From Oscillospiraceae bacterium (GTDB lineage: Bacteria; Bacillota; Clostridia; Oscillospirales; CAG-272): a stretch of 64,000 nucleotides of DNA. The position numbers and the translations under genes were made by a program. Positions 10,701-19,616 of this stretch are shown piece after piece. The notes under the pieces are model-generated. The model was not told the DNA's origin, searched no databases, and worked only from the letters and a program-made list of their open reading frames with translations. Position 1 is the stretch's first letter; every line of letters begins with the position of its first letter. The stretch covers positions 620,001-684,000 of the forward strand of contig CP091718.1 of the NCBI GenBank assembly GCA_022009675.1, read 5' to 3'.

Positions 10701-11739
10701 TATCGGAACCGCAGTCCCCGTTTCCGCAACGCCGGATACGGCTGCAGTCCGGGACGCCGACCGCCGTCGCCGTGCGGCGGCGCTGTACCGGCAGGCTGTC
10801 GCCGCTCCGGCACCGCCCATGCGGGAGGGTATCCTGTATGCGGCAGGCGCCGCGTCCGGCGACAGCCGGCAGGAGCGCGCCCGCGGGGAAGCCATGTACC
10901 GGCTGGCACTGCTGGAGGTGTCCGCCCCCGAGGTGACGGACGGCGGGGCGGAGGACCGTCCCTTTGCCTGGCTGTGCCGGGCGGTGCTCGCGGGACATCC
11001 CGCCGCGCGGCGGGACTTTGCCCGGATGCTGGCGCGGGCGACCGCGCAGGAGGAGGACAGCCGCCGGGAACTGGAGGAGGCGTGGCAGGCACTGCGCGAG
11101 AAGTCCGGCGACACCGGAAAGCGCGGCGCGCGGCTGGCGCATGCCCTCTGGGAGCGCACCGGGGAATTTGCCCGGCAGGATCCGACCGTATGGATGCGGG
11201 CGTACTATGCTGCCCTGTCGCCCGTGCCGGAGCCGTTCCGGTACACGGACGAGTCCTGCGATCTGTCCCGCGCGGCAAACGAGGAGAATACGGCGTACAC
11301 CTGCGCCGCTGTCACGCCCCGCATGGATGCCGAGGCGATGTACTATCTGGGTGAGTGCCTGTTCCGCGGACTGCACATACCCGCCGACCGCGCCGCGGCT
11401 GTCCTCTGCTACCGGCAGGCGGCTGCCTACACGCCGGGACGCGGCGAACCGGTCTGCCGGGGCGCGCTGTGGGCGCAGTACAGCCTGGGCTGGTGCCTGG
11501 TGCGGGGTGTCGGATGCCCCGGCGACCCGCGCGAGGGCGTGGCGTGGCTGAGCCGCGCATCCAGGTACCACGGGCAGGCGGCATATATGCTGGCGGAATG
11601 CTACGAGCGCGGCATCGGGGTGGATGTGCCGGATACCCGCAGTGCCGTCACCTGCTACCGCCGGGCACTCAAGCTGGGCTACCGCCAGGCGGCGGTCGGC
11701 GTGGCGGCAATGGAAAAAGCCCTGCGGAGCCGGGAATAA
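7778..11739 (+). CDS. TIR-like domain fused to a long Sel1-repeat array (frameshifted)
   Basis: About 1320 residues once joined. Residues 1-130 (YICISHASADADAAQRFLRE ... AEAVIVLTSPAAAESGICAA) match a bacterial TIR_2-like fold: a first strand ending in SHAS, a hydrophobic strand VIVLTSP and a third strand QVLCVSL. In NAD-cleaving TIR domains the helix after the SP motif carries a catalytic Glu (SxWCxxE); here the aligned residue is Asp (SGICAAD). The rest is at least 15 Sel1 repeats (for example AQNNLGGCYERGAGVRQDMS), which form an alpha-solenoid for protein binding. The frame breaks in a T7 run at 8188-8194. The ribosome binding site GGAAGGAGG precedes the ATG. Cytoplasmic; a signalling or defence scaffold is possible but unproven. 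Confidence 0.75.
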
Positions 11740-11759
11740 TACAGGAGAACGAATACATA

Positions 11760-12908
11760 ATGGAGAATCAGAATCAGGAAAAGGCTGCCCGGGCAATCGG
11801 ACGGGTGGCGGTGATCGGCTGCGGCAGGTGGGGTTCCCTCATCACGTGGTATCTGTCGGCGTGCCGGGGGCTGGACGTGACGCTGTACGGTCGCCCGGAC
11901 TCCGCGCATATGCAACGCTTCCTGCGCGAACGGCGGAACGACCTGCTGACGCTGCCGGACAGCGTGCAGCTGTCCACCGATCTTGCATCGGCACTGGAGG
12001 GACGGGAGGTCATCGTCATATCCATCGGGGCGCAGGGACTGCGCGGGCTGATGGAGGAGCTGCGCCCGCTGGCACTGCGCGACCGCATTGTCGTGCTGTG
12101 CATGAAGGGCGTGGAGGCGGACACCGGACTGCGCCTGTCCGAGATCGCGGGCGCGGCGCTCGATCCGTCCTGCCGCATAGCGGTCTGGGTCGGTCCCGGT
12201 CATGTACAGGAATTCTATGCAGGCATCCCCCAACTGCATGGTCATCGAAAGCGCGGACGGGGAGGTCAAGCGGCGGTTGGTGAACGCTTTTTCCGGCGAC
12301 CTGATCCGTTTCTACTATGGGGAGGATCTGCTGGGCAGTGAAATCGGCGCGGCATCCAAAAAAATGTCATCGGCATTGCCGCCGGGATGCTGGACGGCAT
12401 GAAGCTGACGACGCTCAAGGGGGCGCTGATGTCGCGCGGGACACGCGAAATTGCCCGCCTGATCCGCGCGATGGGCGGGAATGAGCTGTCTGCTTACGGG
12501 CTGTGCCACCTCGGCGACTACGAGGCGACCGTGTTCTCGCCCTTCAGCCACAACCGGGCATTCGGCGAGGCATGGGTCACGCACAGACCGTACACCGAGC
12601 TGGCAGAGGGCTACGCCACCGTGCGCGCCATGTGCCTGCTGGGCGACCGGTACGGCGTGGATCTGCCCATCTGCCGGGCGGTGTACCGCATCCTTTACGA
12701 GAACGCAGACCCGATCGCGGAACTGCAGACGCTGTTCTCCCGCCACGTAAAAAAACGGAATTTTATTTTTTTGAGGTTTCGGCAGGCTGCGTGCCGTGCG
12801 AAAGGCAGGAGGGCATCCGTTGCGGCACGGAACCGTGCGGCTGACGCCCGCGCGGGGCGCCTGACAGAAAAAGGCAGGGTTGACACGGTAGCGTGTCAAC
12901 CCTGCTGA
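11760..12908 (+). CDS. gpsA: NAD(P)-dependent glycerol-3-phosphate dehydrogenase (frameshifted)
   Basis: GpsA reduces dihydroxyacetone phosphate to sn-glycerol 3-phosphate for phospholipid synthesis. The Rossmann motif VIGCGRWGSLITWYL is at residues ~17-31. Later come the catalytic-lysine segment KNVIGIAAGMLDGMK and the conserved LTTLKGALMSRGTREIARLI. Two frame changes separate three pieces: one extra C at 12227-12231 (GIPNCMVIE restored) and one missing A in the A7 run at 12358-12364. The homologous region ends near RHVK at about 12754, so the true stop is probably TGA at 12772-12774, with one base mis-called in the following A run. The printed frame runs on to 12908 across a terminator. It starts 20 bases after the Sel1 gene, with AGGAGAA as ribosome binding site. 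Confidence 0.8.
12874..12905 (-). terminator. rho-independent terminator
   Basis: A perfect 13-bp stem, GCAGGGTTGACAC with its complement, and a six-base loop. On the minus strand it is followed by CTTTTT, so it ends the lipoprotein gene. It also lies just beyond the likely end of gpsA. Confidence 0.85.
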
Positions 12909-12913
12909 CGGTT

Positions 12914-13247
12914 TCAGCGTCGCCTGCCGGTTGTCGGACCGGAGGTGGCATTGCCGTTGTCCGGCTTTGCCGTGGCAGGTGCCCCTGGTGGCGGGCGCCG
13001 TCGTGGCGGCGCCGGGATCGGGAGTCGTTGCGGGAAGTGTGGCGGGCTCCGTGGGCGTGTGCGTCGCCGGTGCGTGCGTCGTGGAGGGCGCCACCGTGAC
13101 GGTCGCGGGCTTGCCGGCAGAGCTGTCGGTTTCGGTGCCGTTGCCGCCGCCGCAGGAGGCGAGCAGCAGCGTTGCCGCCAGTGCCGCCGCGCCGGTTGTC
13201 AGCAGTCCTGCCGCCAGGAGACTGCCGCTTTTTCTGTTTCGTCTCAT
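12914..13247 (-). CDS. small Thr/Pro/Ala-rich lipoprotein (frameshifted)
   Basis: A signal peptide MRRNRKSGSLLAAGLLTTGA continues into a lipobox LLLASC (lipidated Cys near residue 35). A low-complexity tail rich in Thr, Pro and Ala follows (THAPATHTPTEPATLPATTP). It is predicted to be a membrane-anchored extracytoplasmic peptide with no folded domain. In the printed frame the tail runs on into antisense gpsA. A one-base change near 12990 instead gives GAPATAKPDNGNATSGPTTG then RRR and a stop at 12914, just before a strong terminator, which is why I place the end there. Function unknown. Confidence 0.55.
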
Positions 13248-13538
13248 AGTATGACCATACCTTTCTTTTTGTGGCATAAAAAGCCTGAGGGAGCCGTCCG
13301 GGCGCCATGCGCCGCACGGGAAGACAGACGGCTCTATGGGTAGTATGCGCCGCGCACGATGTAAAAAAAGCATAGCAATGCATGGAAAATTCCGTCATTG
13401 GGCACACGACGCCCGCCGCAGGCGATGTCGGGTGGGGCGCTGACAGCTGCGGAGTCTGGGACGGGGATCTGGGACGGGGATCTGGGACGTGGAGAGGAAA
13501 CTTTATTCCGCCAATCAGAAATATTTCCGGGAAACCTC

Positions 13539-13567
13539 TTGACAAACTCCGGGAAATCGTGTATAAT
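13539..13567 (+). promoter_or_regulatory. tRNA-Leu cluster promoter
   Basis: TTGACA, 17-base spacer, TATAAT: exact consensus, about 50 bases upstream of the first tRNA-Leu. Confidence 0.9.
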
Positions 13568-13615
13568 CTATTCGTTGTCGATTGGCGGCTGGATGATGTT
13601 GCCGATCGGTAAGAT

Positions 13616-13700
13616 GCGAGGGTGGCGGAACTGGCAGACGCGCACGTTTGAGAGGCGTGTGGTTCACCCCATACGGGTTCGATTCCCGTTCCGCGCACCA
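13616..13700 (+). tRNA. tRNA-Leu (GAG)
   Basis: 85 nt with encoded CCA. Anticodon loop TTGAGAG gives anticodon GAG. It has the long variable arm typical of tRNA-Leu and a GGTTCGATTCC T-arm. The acceptor stem GCGAGGG has one A-G mismatch with its partner strand. Confidence 0.9.
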
Positions 13701-13735
13701 CCGTTTCACGGCGCGAGGCTTTCGTGAACGGGTAT

Positions 13736-13822
13736 GCGGGCATGGCGGAATTGGCAGACGCGCTAGATTCAGGTTCTAGTCGGGGCAACTCGGTGGAGGT
13801 TCAAGTCCTCTTGCCCGCACCA
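13736..13822 (+). tRNA. tRNA-Leu (CAG), copy 1
   Basis: 87 nt with encoded CCA; acceptor GCGGGCA pairs with TGCCCGC; anticodon loop TTCAGGT gives CAG. Identical in sequence to the copy at 13880. Confidence 0.95.
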
Positions 13823-13879
13823 CCTTTTTCGGACGGAACGGTGCGGTTTTTCCCTCTCGGTCTCCTCTTAATTTAATAT

Positions 13880-13966
13880 GCGGGCATGGCGGAATTGGCA
13901 GACGCGCTAGATTCAGGTTCTAGTCGGGGCAACTCGGTGGAGGTTCAAGTCCTCTTGCCCGCACCA
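13880..13966 (+). tRNA. tRNA-Leu (CAG), copy 2, at an integration junction
   Basis: 87 nt, identical to copy 1. The last 54 bases, from the anticodon loop to CCA, plus 19 downstream bases are repeated exactly at 27404-27476. This makes it the probable integration target for the island that follows. Confidence 0.95.
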
Positions 13967-13985
13967 CCAAAAAGCCTTGAAAACA
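13913..13985. repeat. att-like direct repeat, left copy
   Basis: 73 bp running from TCAGGTTCTAG in the anticodon loop of tRNA-Leu to GCCTTGAAAACA beyond its CCA end. Identical to 27404-27476. Confidence 0.8.
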
Positions 13986-14040
13986 ATGAATTTTCAAGGT
14001 TTTTTTGGTTTTCTCTTTCTGCTCTTACACGGCGGTTGGG
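13965..14040. repeat. tRNA-Leu downstream repeat R1 (with terminator)
   Basis: A terminator hairpin at 13969-14006 (AAAAAGCCTTGAAAA / TTTTCAAGG and a T run) followed by a stretch that includes TTCTCTTTCTGCTCTTACAC and GGCGGTTGGGGG. Related copies: R2 16662-16739, R3 27456-27540 and a partial R4 at 29354-29389. Confidence 0.8.
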
Positions 14041-14076
14041 GGGACACACGACCTATGGCTGTGTGTCTGCCTATTC

Positions 14077-14319
14077 TCAGTTCGCGGCGAAGGCTTTCGC
14101 AGTGAGTGCGCCGTCCTCATCGTAAATGTCAAGGTGACTGCTGAAGGCGGCTTTGAGGTCAATATTGATCGACAGCTTTCCGTCGCTCTCGTGAATCACG
14201 ATATTGTCAACGAGCAACCGCAGGTTGTTGTCGCTGACTGCACCGTCCTTGATGATCTCACCAAGAATATCGATGCTATGCTGATAGTAAAAAGCCTGCC
14301 AGAGATAGCGAGAACATAA
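14077..14319 (-). pseudogene. serine recombinase, C-terminal fragment
   Basis: About 80 residues remain: WQAFYYQHSIDILGEIIKDG, then NNLRLLVDNIVIHESDGKLS and INIDLKAAFSSHLDIYDEDG. This matches the C-terminal end of large serine recombinases of the TnpX/resolvase type carried by clostridial elements (LRxLVxxIxIHExDGxLxIxI...). The catalytic N-terminal domain and the zinc-ribbon are absent. It sits just inside the left end of the tRNA-Leu island, so it may be what is left of an integrase. Assigned from remembered family patterns, not from a search. Confidence 0.6.
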
Positions 14320-14384
14320 TTACCCCTTAAGAGACATTGGAATCGTCCTTACTAAACCAGAAAAATGCACAGAGGAGAATACAA

Positions 14385-15098
14385 ATGTTTGAAACCAAGA
14401 AAACTCTCATCGTTGTTTATAAGGATGAGTTGCTGATGAATCAGCTAAAAAAGATGGTAGAAACGCATGATGATGATGCACATGGCATTATCGGAACCAG
14501 GGACGATTCTATCAGTATTGTCTCTTGGGCAGAAAAGGTATGGTTGGATAATAAGAAAGCGGGAAACATTCAAGGGAAAATTCTCTTCCTTGGCGATATC
14601 AAGGGCACAGATAAGTTGATACCTGTTATTGACGTTAAATTTGATGAATGTGGAATTAAGTTCGGCTGGGCAGGCAATCAGGCTGTTGTGTATGCCGATC
14701 CCAAGATATTGACTACCCGCGAGGACTACGATGCGTTCTTGGAAAAACTTTCTGACCTCCCTGTTCCGAATTTTCTCAAGGTGGCTAAAGAAAGCATGGT
14801 TGCAACGGGTACAGACAATGTAACTGCAGTCACATCCGAAATGTCTGACGAGGATGTCCCTGAGAAAACAGATAGCGATATTGTAGAAACTGACGAAAAA
14901 GTGCGCAAGGTTGATGTTTTAAGAAATGTCAAGAAAGCACTCTCAAAAGGAACGGACACCCTTGAGAAGGTCAGAACACAGGTAGCATCAAAGTCCGAAG
15001 AACTTCTCAGGAATAAGTCATTGATGAAACAGCAGATGCTCTTTTATGGCGTAGTCAACCTCTATAATAATGGGCTTGAAAAGTTTATGAATTTGTGA
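14385..15098 (+). CDS. unknown protein A of two-gene island module
   Basis: An uninterrupted 237-residue protein; I do not recognise the family. The N-terminal ~110 residues look like an alpha/beta domain: KTLIVVYKDELLMNQLKKMV, then ILFLGDIKGTDKLIPVIDVK and FGWAGNQAVVYADPKIL. The next ~60 residues are acidic and probably disordered (TSEMSDEDVPEKTDSDIVET). The last ~65 are basic and helical (VRKVDVLRNVKKALSKGTDT, then LRNKSLMKQQMLFYGVVNLY). No signal peptide or clear membrane helix. AGAGGAG lies 8 bases before the ATG at 14385, which decides the start. It is visibly AT-richer than the flanking chromosome and followed after 11 bases by protein B, so the two are probably co-transcribed. Confidence 0.75.
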   Translation: MFETKKTLIVVYKDELLMNQLKKMVETHDDDAHGIIGTRDDSISIVSWAEKVWLDNKKAGNIQGKILFLGDIKGTDKLIPVIDVKFDECGIKFGWAGNQAVVYADPKILTTREDYDAFLEKLSDLPVPNFLKVAKESMVATGTDNVTAVTSEMSDEDVPEKTDSDIVETDEKVRKVDVLRNVKKALSKGTDTLEKVRTQVASKSEELLRNKSLMKQQMLFYGVVNLYNNGLEKFMNL

Positions 15099-15109
15099 GG
15101 TAACGGCTT

Positions 15110-16566
15110 ATGCAGTCAAAAGCCGAAATACAACAAGGCTGGGATTTTGCCACCGGGATAATGGGCGCAAATGTTGCCTCTAATATGGGACAGGAATATG
15201 TACGCGCAGTCGAGACGGCAATTAAACAGCTTGAAGGAAACATAAATAACCACCAGTACAGAAATCTTGAAATTGGACAGCTCCAGGGTTATATGCTTGA
15301 AGAATGGGAGGGCCGGAACATTCAATGTGGATGCGGTCGCAGCTGATTCGGCAGACCGTGCCTCTGTTTTTGCATAGCACCATGAAAGACTCTGTAGATA
15401 TCCAATTGGATTCCGGCGAGGCTTATAGCGCCAAATCCTATACTACGGCGGAAAAAAACTGCAAAAAGCCCAGGCAAGATTCAGCCCGGAATCCGGTCAT
15501 GCGAGCTATCACGACCAAGTCAGGCTCGTCCCGTCCGATCAGCTTGCTGATGCTAAGGCGACCGCGCATCGGGAGGCGTTGAGGAATCAGCCGGTCTCGT
15601 TCTGATGTTTCTGATGCTTACGCCGAAACCGAATCCAAGCTGACAGATACAATAGAGAATGGTGAAGGTGTCAGTTCTAAAAGCGCATCGAGAAAGGAAC
15701 TAGAGGACATTGCCCATGAAAGCAAAGATCAGAAGTTTAATGCGGAGGAGCATGGTGTATCTGCAGATAGCGCAATAAAAACGGAGTATATGCTGAAACA
15801 GGCACTGAAGGCTGGTTACACTACTGCGGCGATTACTGTTGCATTCCAGCTTGCTCCTGAGATATACAAAGCGATAGATTTCCTTATCAAACATGGTGAA
15901 ATCGATATTCAGCAGATAAAAAGGACGGGAGCCAAGGGGATTTCCGCAGGAGCAGAAGGTTTTCTTCGCGGCTCTATATCTTCTTCTTTGCTGATAATGT
16001 GTGAAAAAGGGGTTCTCGGAGAGGCTTTCAAAGGCATCAATCCTACAATTCTCGGTACTGTTGTGGCTCTTGTCATGCAGACGGTAAAGAACAGTATTCT
16101 CGTTGCCGCCGGAAAGATGAGTACGCAGCAGATGGGAGCTGCCTTTGTGGATACTGTTGTCATTTCAGGAGGCTATCTGCTCGGCGCACACATTGGCGGT
16201 ATTATCGGTCAGGCGCTTGGCTTTGAGCTTCCTGTTGTGGGATACCTTCTTGGCAGCTTGATTGGCTCTTCGTTCTGCGTCATTTACAACATTGGGAAAA
16301 AGAAGCTTATATCGTTCTGCGTGGACACAGGATTTACCTGTTTTGGACTTGTTGAGCAGAATTATGAGTTGCCGGATGAAGTACTCCATGAACTTGGCGT
16401 GGAGACTATTCCAATCCCACGGACAAAAATCGAGCGGATTGATATTCCAAGAGTGCAGCCTCCGGCAGCAAACATCAGCCGGTCTGAATATGAGACCATT
16501 GATATTACCGTGCTCCGTCGCGGGGTTATAGGCGTAAATAAAATCGGCTATGTTATCCCTGTATAA
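15110..16566 (+). pseudogene. unknown membrane-associated protein B of island module, frameshifted
   Basis: Joined frames give about 484 residues. The soluble N-terminal third starts MQSKAEIQQGWDFATGIMGA and continues with SVDIQLDSGEAYSAKSYTTA and YHDQVRLVPSDQLADAKATA. The C-terminal part (from 15790) is continuous. It has a strongly hydrophobic, glycine-rich region (VDTVVISGGYLLGAHIGGII, LPVVGYLLGSLIGSSFCVIY) resembling a glycine-zipper or pore segment, then a soluble tail ending VIGVNKIGYVIPV. At least five frame changes are needed, at about 15310, 15368, 15462, 15600 and nearby. It begins 11 bases after protein A. Family not recognised; a two-protein sensor/membrane-effector pair is one reading, a decayed mobile cargo another. 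Confidence 0.55.
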
Positions 16567-16661
16567 TAACCGAGTAAGCGTTGCACATTTCAAAGAAAGG
16601 TAAACCTTTTAACAAAAGGTCAGTGCCGTGTGCATTTGGTATCAAAACAGGTCGCCACTTT

Positions 16662-16739
16662 CACCAAAAAGCCTTGAAAACAATGAGTTTTCAAGGCTTT
16701 TTTGGCTTTCTCTTTCTGCTCTTACACGGCGGTCGGGTG
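16662..16739. repeat. tRNA-Leu downstream repeat R2 (with terminator)
   Basis: A copy of R1 starting at CACCAAAAAGCC; terminator hairpin at 16666-16703. It separates the two-gene module from the esterase/flavodoxin operon and ends transcription from both sides. Confidence 0.8.
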
Positions 16740-16765
16740 GCTGTTTGCTGTATTTTGTCCGGATT

Positions 16766-17624
16766 TCAGCAATTCTTTTTCCAAAAAGCGACTGCTTGAT
16801 CGAGCCAGCCTTCGGCAACGGTGCCGATGCCAAGCCCGAAGCCGTGTCCGAGCCCCGGGTAGGAATGATACTCGGTCGGGACGCCCATGGCGGCAAGTGC
16901 GTCGATTCGCCGTTTCATGGTGCGGTAGTTTGCAATGCCGTCGCTCTCGCCGACCGTTACGAAGGTGGCGGGCTCGCTTGCGGGATTGTAATCGGTATGC
17001 CCCGTGTACTGAATCACCGCGACGCTCGGTTTTGAAATTCCGGCGCTGCCGCCGAAGGTTTCCACGCCGTAGGAAGCAATCGTAGCCGCCATGCGTCCGC
17101 CTGCACTTCCGCCCCAGACGGAATAGCCGTCTGTATCCACGCCGAGGGTATCGGCATTGGCAAAAATGAAGGAGATCGCACGCGCCAAATCTTCATAGGC
17201 GGTCTGCGCGCCCGGTCGGTAGATGACAGCAAAGGCATTGTAACCGCGGCGTGACAGCTCCAATGCGTGCGGAAAGCTGTCGTGCATGGCACCGACATAG
17301 GCAAATCCCCCGCCCGCGCAGGTGACGGCGAACTTTGCGCCCGGATTGCCGCGGAAGAAGAACAATCCGGTGTCGGCTTTTTGCGGATCGGCTGTTTTTT
17401 CTTCCTCCGAATAAATATCGTAGAACACCTGTCTGCCGTTTTGCGTTTCCTCTTTGAAATAATTGCAGATGGCAACGGTGTGCGCGGGGTCGATGTGGCT
17501 GTACCAGGTCAGGCGCAAATCCCCAAGCGTTTCTCCGCTGTAATATCCGCTGTCCACGGGAAAGATCAGTCTGCCAAAAATCGCCGAACGTGGGATCAGC
17601 GATTACATCGGCAATTTTTTTGTG
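16766..17624 (-). CDS. alpha/beta hydrolase (frameshifted N-terminus)
   Basis: A serine hydrolase of the BD-FAE/acetylesterase type. Visible features: an oxyanion-hole strand with AGGGFAYVGAMHDSFPHALE, the nucleophile elbow GGSAGG (VWGGSAGGRMAATIASYG), an acid VGESDG segment, and the catalytic His in YPGLGHGFGLGIGTVAEGWL. The printed start would lose the conserved KIADVIADPTFGDFGRLIFP lead, which lies upstream in other frames. Breaks are in a T5 run near 17580 and an A7 run near 17613-17620. No signal peptide is visible after correction. It could even be fused to the preceding esterase (see findings). Last gene of the island operon; terminator R2 follows. Confidence 0.7.
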
Positions 17625-18699
17625 TCAGCCGTGTATGCCGCCGCGGTCGATGCGTTTTTTTCCAAAGGTACCTCATGGCATTGTAGGTATACTCGTTTGC
17701 CGCGATGCCGTTGTGGGAATAGCCCTCCTTGATACGGAAAACCCAAAATTGCCGTCCGTCGTCTGGGTCTGCTCGGTAAAAATATGCTGATGCGCGCATA
17801 TCCTCTGCCCGCGCGGTATCGTAGCTGTACGAAAAGTCACTGGTTCCTACCATCATCATGACAAAATAATCATTCTGTGACCGCCCCTCTGCCGCGCGCC
17901 AAATGCTCTCGTCGTCAAGCGAGGTGCCGCAGCTCATGGGGATGAAGTAACGGAAATAATCAAGCGCGTATTCAAAGGTGCGCCATGTGGTGACAGACCC
18001 CATCGAAAATCCGCCAAAGGCACGGTGATCGCGTGCCGCCATCAGTTCATCCGCCGAAATCCCCGCGGCATAGGTGGAAAAACGCAGATTCAACTGCCGG
18101 AATGAGATCGTTTACCAACTCATTGTGATAGTTTCTTGTCAGTCGCAATGCCAGTGAAAAATCCGCGCTGTCCTGTCCGCTCGTGTTGTTGTAGGTCGGG
18201 CAGACGATGATCAGCGGTGCGAAATCACCCTGTGCAATGGCATTGTCGATCACATTTTTGAAGTCGGACGGTCTTTCCGGCGTGCCGAGCGTAGAGGTTT
18301 CATTGCTCCAGCCGCCGTGCATCAGGTACAGGATGTTGTACTGCTTTCCTTCGTCATACCCGTGCGGCAGATAGACGATCGCACGCTTGCGGAGCGGCTG
18401 TGAATGCTGTTCGTAGGAAAAGGATTCGTAGGTGTCGTAGTAAAACTCCCGCAGCTCTCCCGGCGCATCCGATGCGGCAAAATAGGACTGCGGAATTTCC
18501 GAAAAGCTCGGACGGAAATTTTTGCAGCAGTCCCGCCGCTCGGTTCTGTCGGTGTAACGGACGGGATCTCCGGCACGGTCGTTGTGCCGCCGTTTGCCGT
18601 ATCGGTGCCGTTCGGCGTGTCCGGTCTCGTCTGATTACCGCAGGAACAAAGAATGGCAAGGGCAAGCAAAAGAGCGAGAAAAGATACCGTTTTTTTCAT
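17625..18699 (-). CDS. lipoprotein esterase, CE1/feruloyl-esterase-like (frameshifted)
   Basis: The signal peptide MKKTVSFLALLLALAILCSC ends in a lipobox cysteine, followed by a Thr/Pro/Gly linker. The catalytic domain resembles CE1 esterases: YLPHGYDEGKQYNILYLMHG (oxyanion region), ADFSLALRLTRNYHNELVND, the nucleophile motif GGFSMG (FGGFSMGSVTTWRTFEYALD) and a late His in EGYSHNGIAANEYTYNAMRY. It likely removes acyl or feruloyl groups outside the cell. Frame changes are at about 18520, 18100 and 17660. The stop-start junction with the upstream hydrolase is tight: GGAGGTGACAAGATG contains that gene's TGA, so the two are coupled. Confidence 0.7.
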
Positions 18700-18703
18700 C
18701 TTG

Positions 18704-19616
18704 TCACCTCCCGAACAGCCAGCGCATGACGGTCTCATCCTTCGAGACGCGCCCGATGCCGCCGTGCTGATTGCCGCCGCCAAACCATGCGCGGTCTTTG
18801 ACATCCAGCACCGCAAGGGCGCCGATCTCCTCCTCGGTCAGCCCCTCGGCGCGGTAGAGGCGGCAAAGTTCCTCGTAGGTGCGGCTGATCCTTGCCGAGC
18901 CGTAATATTCATCGGATTCCCCGATGACGAAATAGACCGGAGTTCTCGCCTGCACAAGCGGCGCAAGCTCTCCGTCCCAGACCGACGCGACATGAAGCGC
19001 CGCGGTGAAAAAGTTCGGGACGCTTCGTAAGCACCAGCGAGAGCGTCTCCCCGCCGCCGGAGTAGCCGTTGATATAGACCTTGCCGCGGTCAATGCTGTA
19101 AGCGTCGAGCAGATATTCCGTCAGCGCGATGGTCTGCTCCGCCGAGGAGTTGCCCCAATCGCTCAGTTGCGGTGCGGCGATGATCATTTTGTCGTTGTAC
19201 TTCTGCGCCTCAAAAAAACAAAATCTTCCGCTCGGATATTTGTGCCGACCCCCTGAAAGTACAGCCCTTCGTAGCCGGGAAGCGAGAGGTACAGCGCATA
19301 CGGTTCGCTTTTATCGTAGCTTTCGGGGATGTACAGATGAAAATGAATATCCCCGACATCCGAATGCAGGATATTGTCCATCAGGAACCCGCGATAGGTC
19401 TCGCTTCCCGCGCTTACATTGTAATCCGTTTTTCTTCGGCGGATGTTCAGATGTTTCGGTTTCTCCGATGGTCGTTTCGCCTGTTTTATCACTTGTTTCC
19501 GGCGTTTGAGTGTCCGTGTGCGGCTTATCCGGAACGGATTCCGACGGACCTGCGGCACATCCGGCAAACGCGAGCAGGAGAAGAGCGCAAAGGATAAGCG
19601 CAAGTGTCCGTTTCAC
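18704..19616 (-). CDS. lipoprotein alpha/beta hydrolase (frameshifted)
   Basis: A GTG start overlaps the stop of the FMN reductase (GTGA). The N-terminus KRTLALILCALLLLAFAGCA is a lipoprotein signal. After a Thr/Glu linker the hydrolase domain reads IHFHLYIPESYDKSEPYALY and SLPGYEG, then IIAAPQLSDWGNSSAEQTIA, the nucleophile elbow INGYSGGGETLSLVL (G-Y-S-G-G), an acid segment VYFVIGESDEYYGS and a late His in GGGNQHGGIG. It resembles the polyhydroxyalkanoate-depolymerase/prolyl-oligopeptidase-like esterases found beside flavodoxin genes in Clostridia. Frame changes are at about 19400-19440, 19205 and 19010. The substrate is unknown. Confidence 0.7.

Noticed and set aside
8140..11796. A 1218-residue open frame on the minus strand
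   Set aside because: It lies exactly antisense to the TIR/Sel1 gene, has Arg/Pro/Ala-rich composition without domains, and exists because high-GC coding DNA avoids stops on the opposite strand.
13382..13538. Gene between the lipoprotein and the tRNA-Leu cluster
   Set aside because: Short frames here have no ribosome binding site and include a simple tandem GGGGATCTGGGAC duplication.
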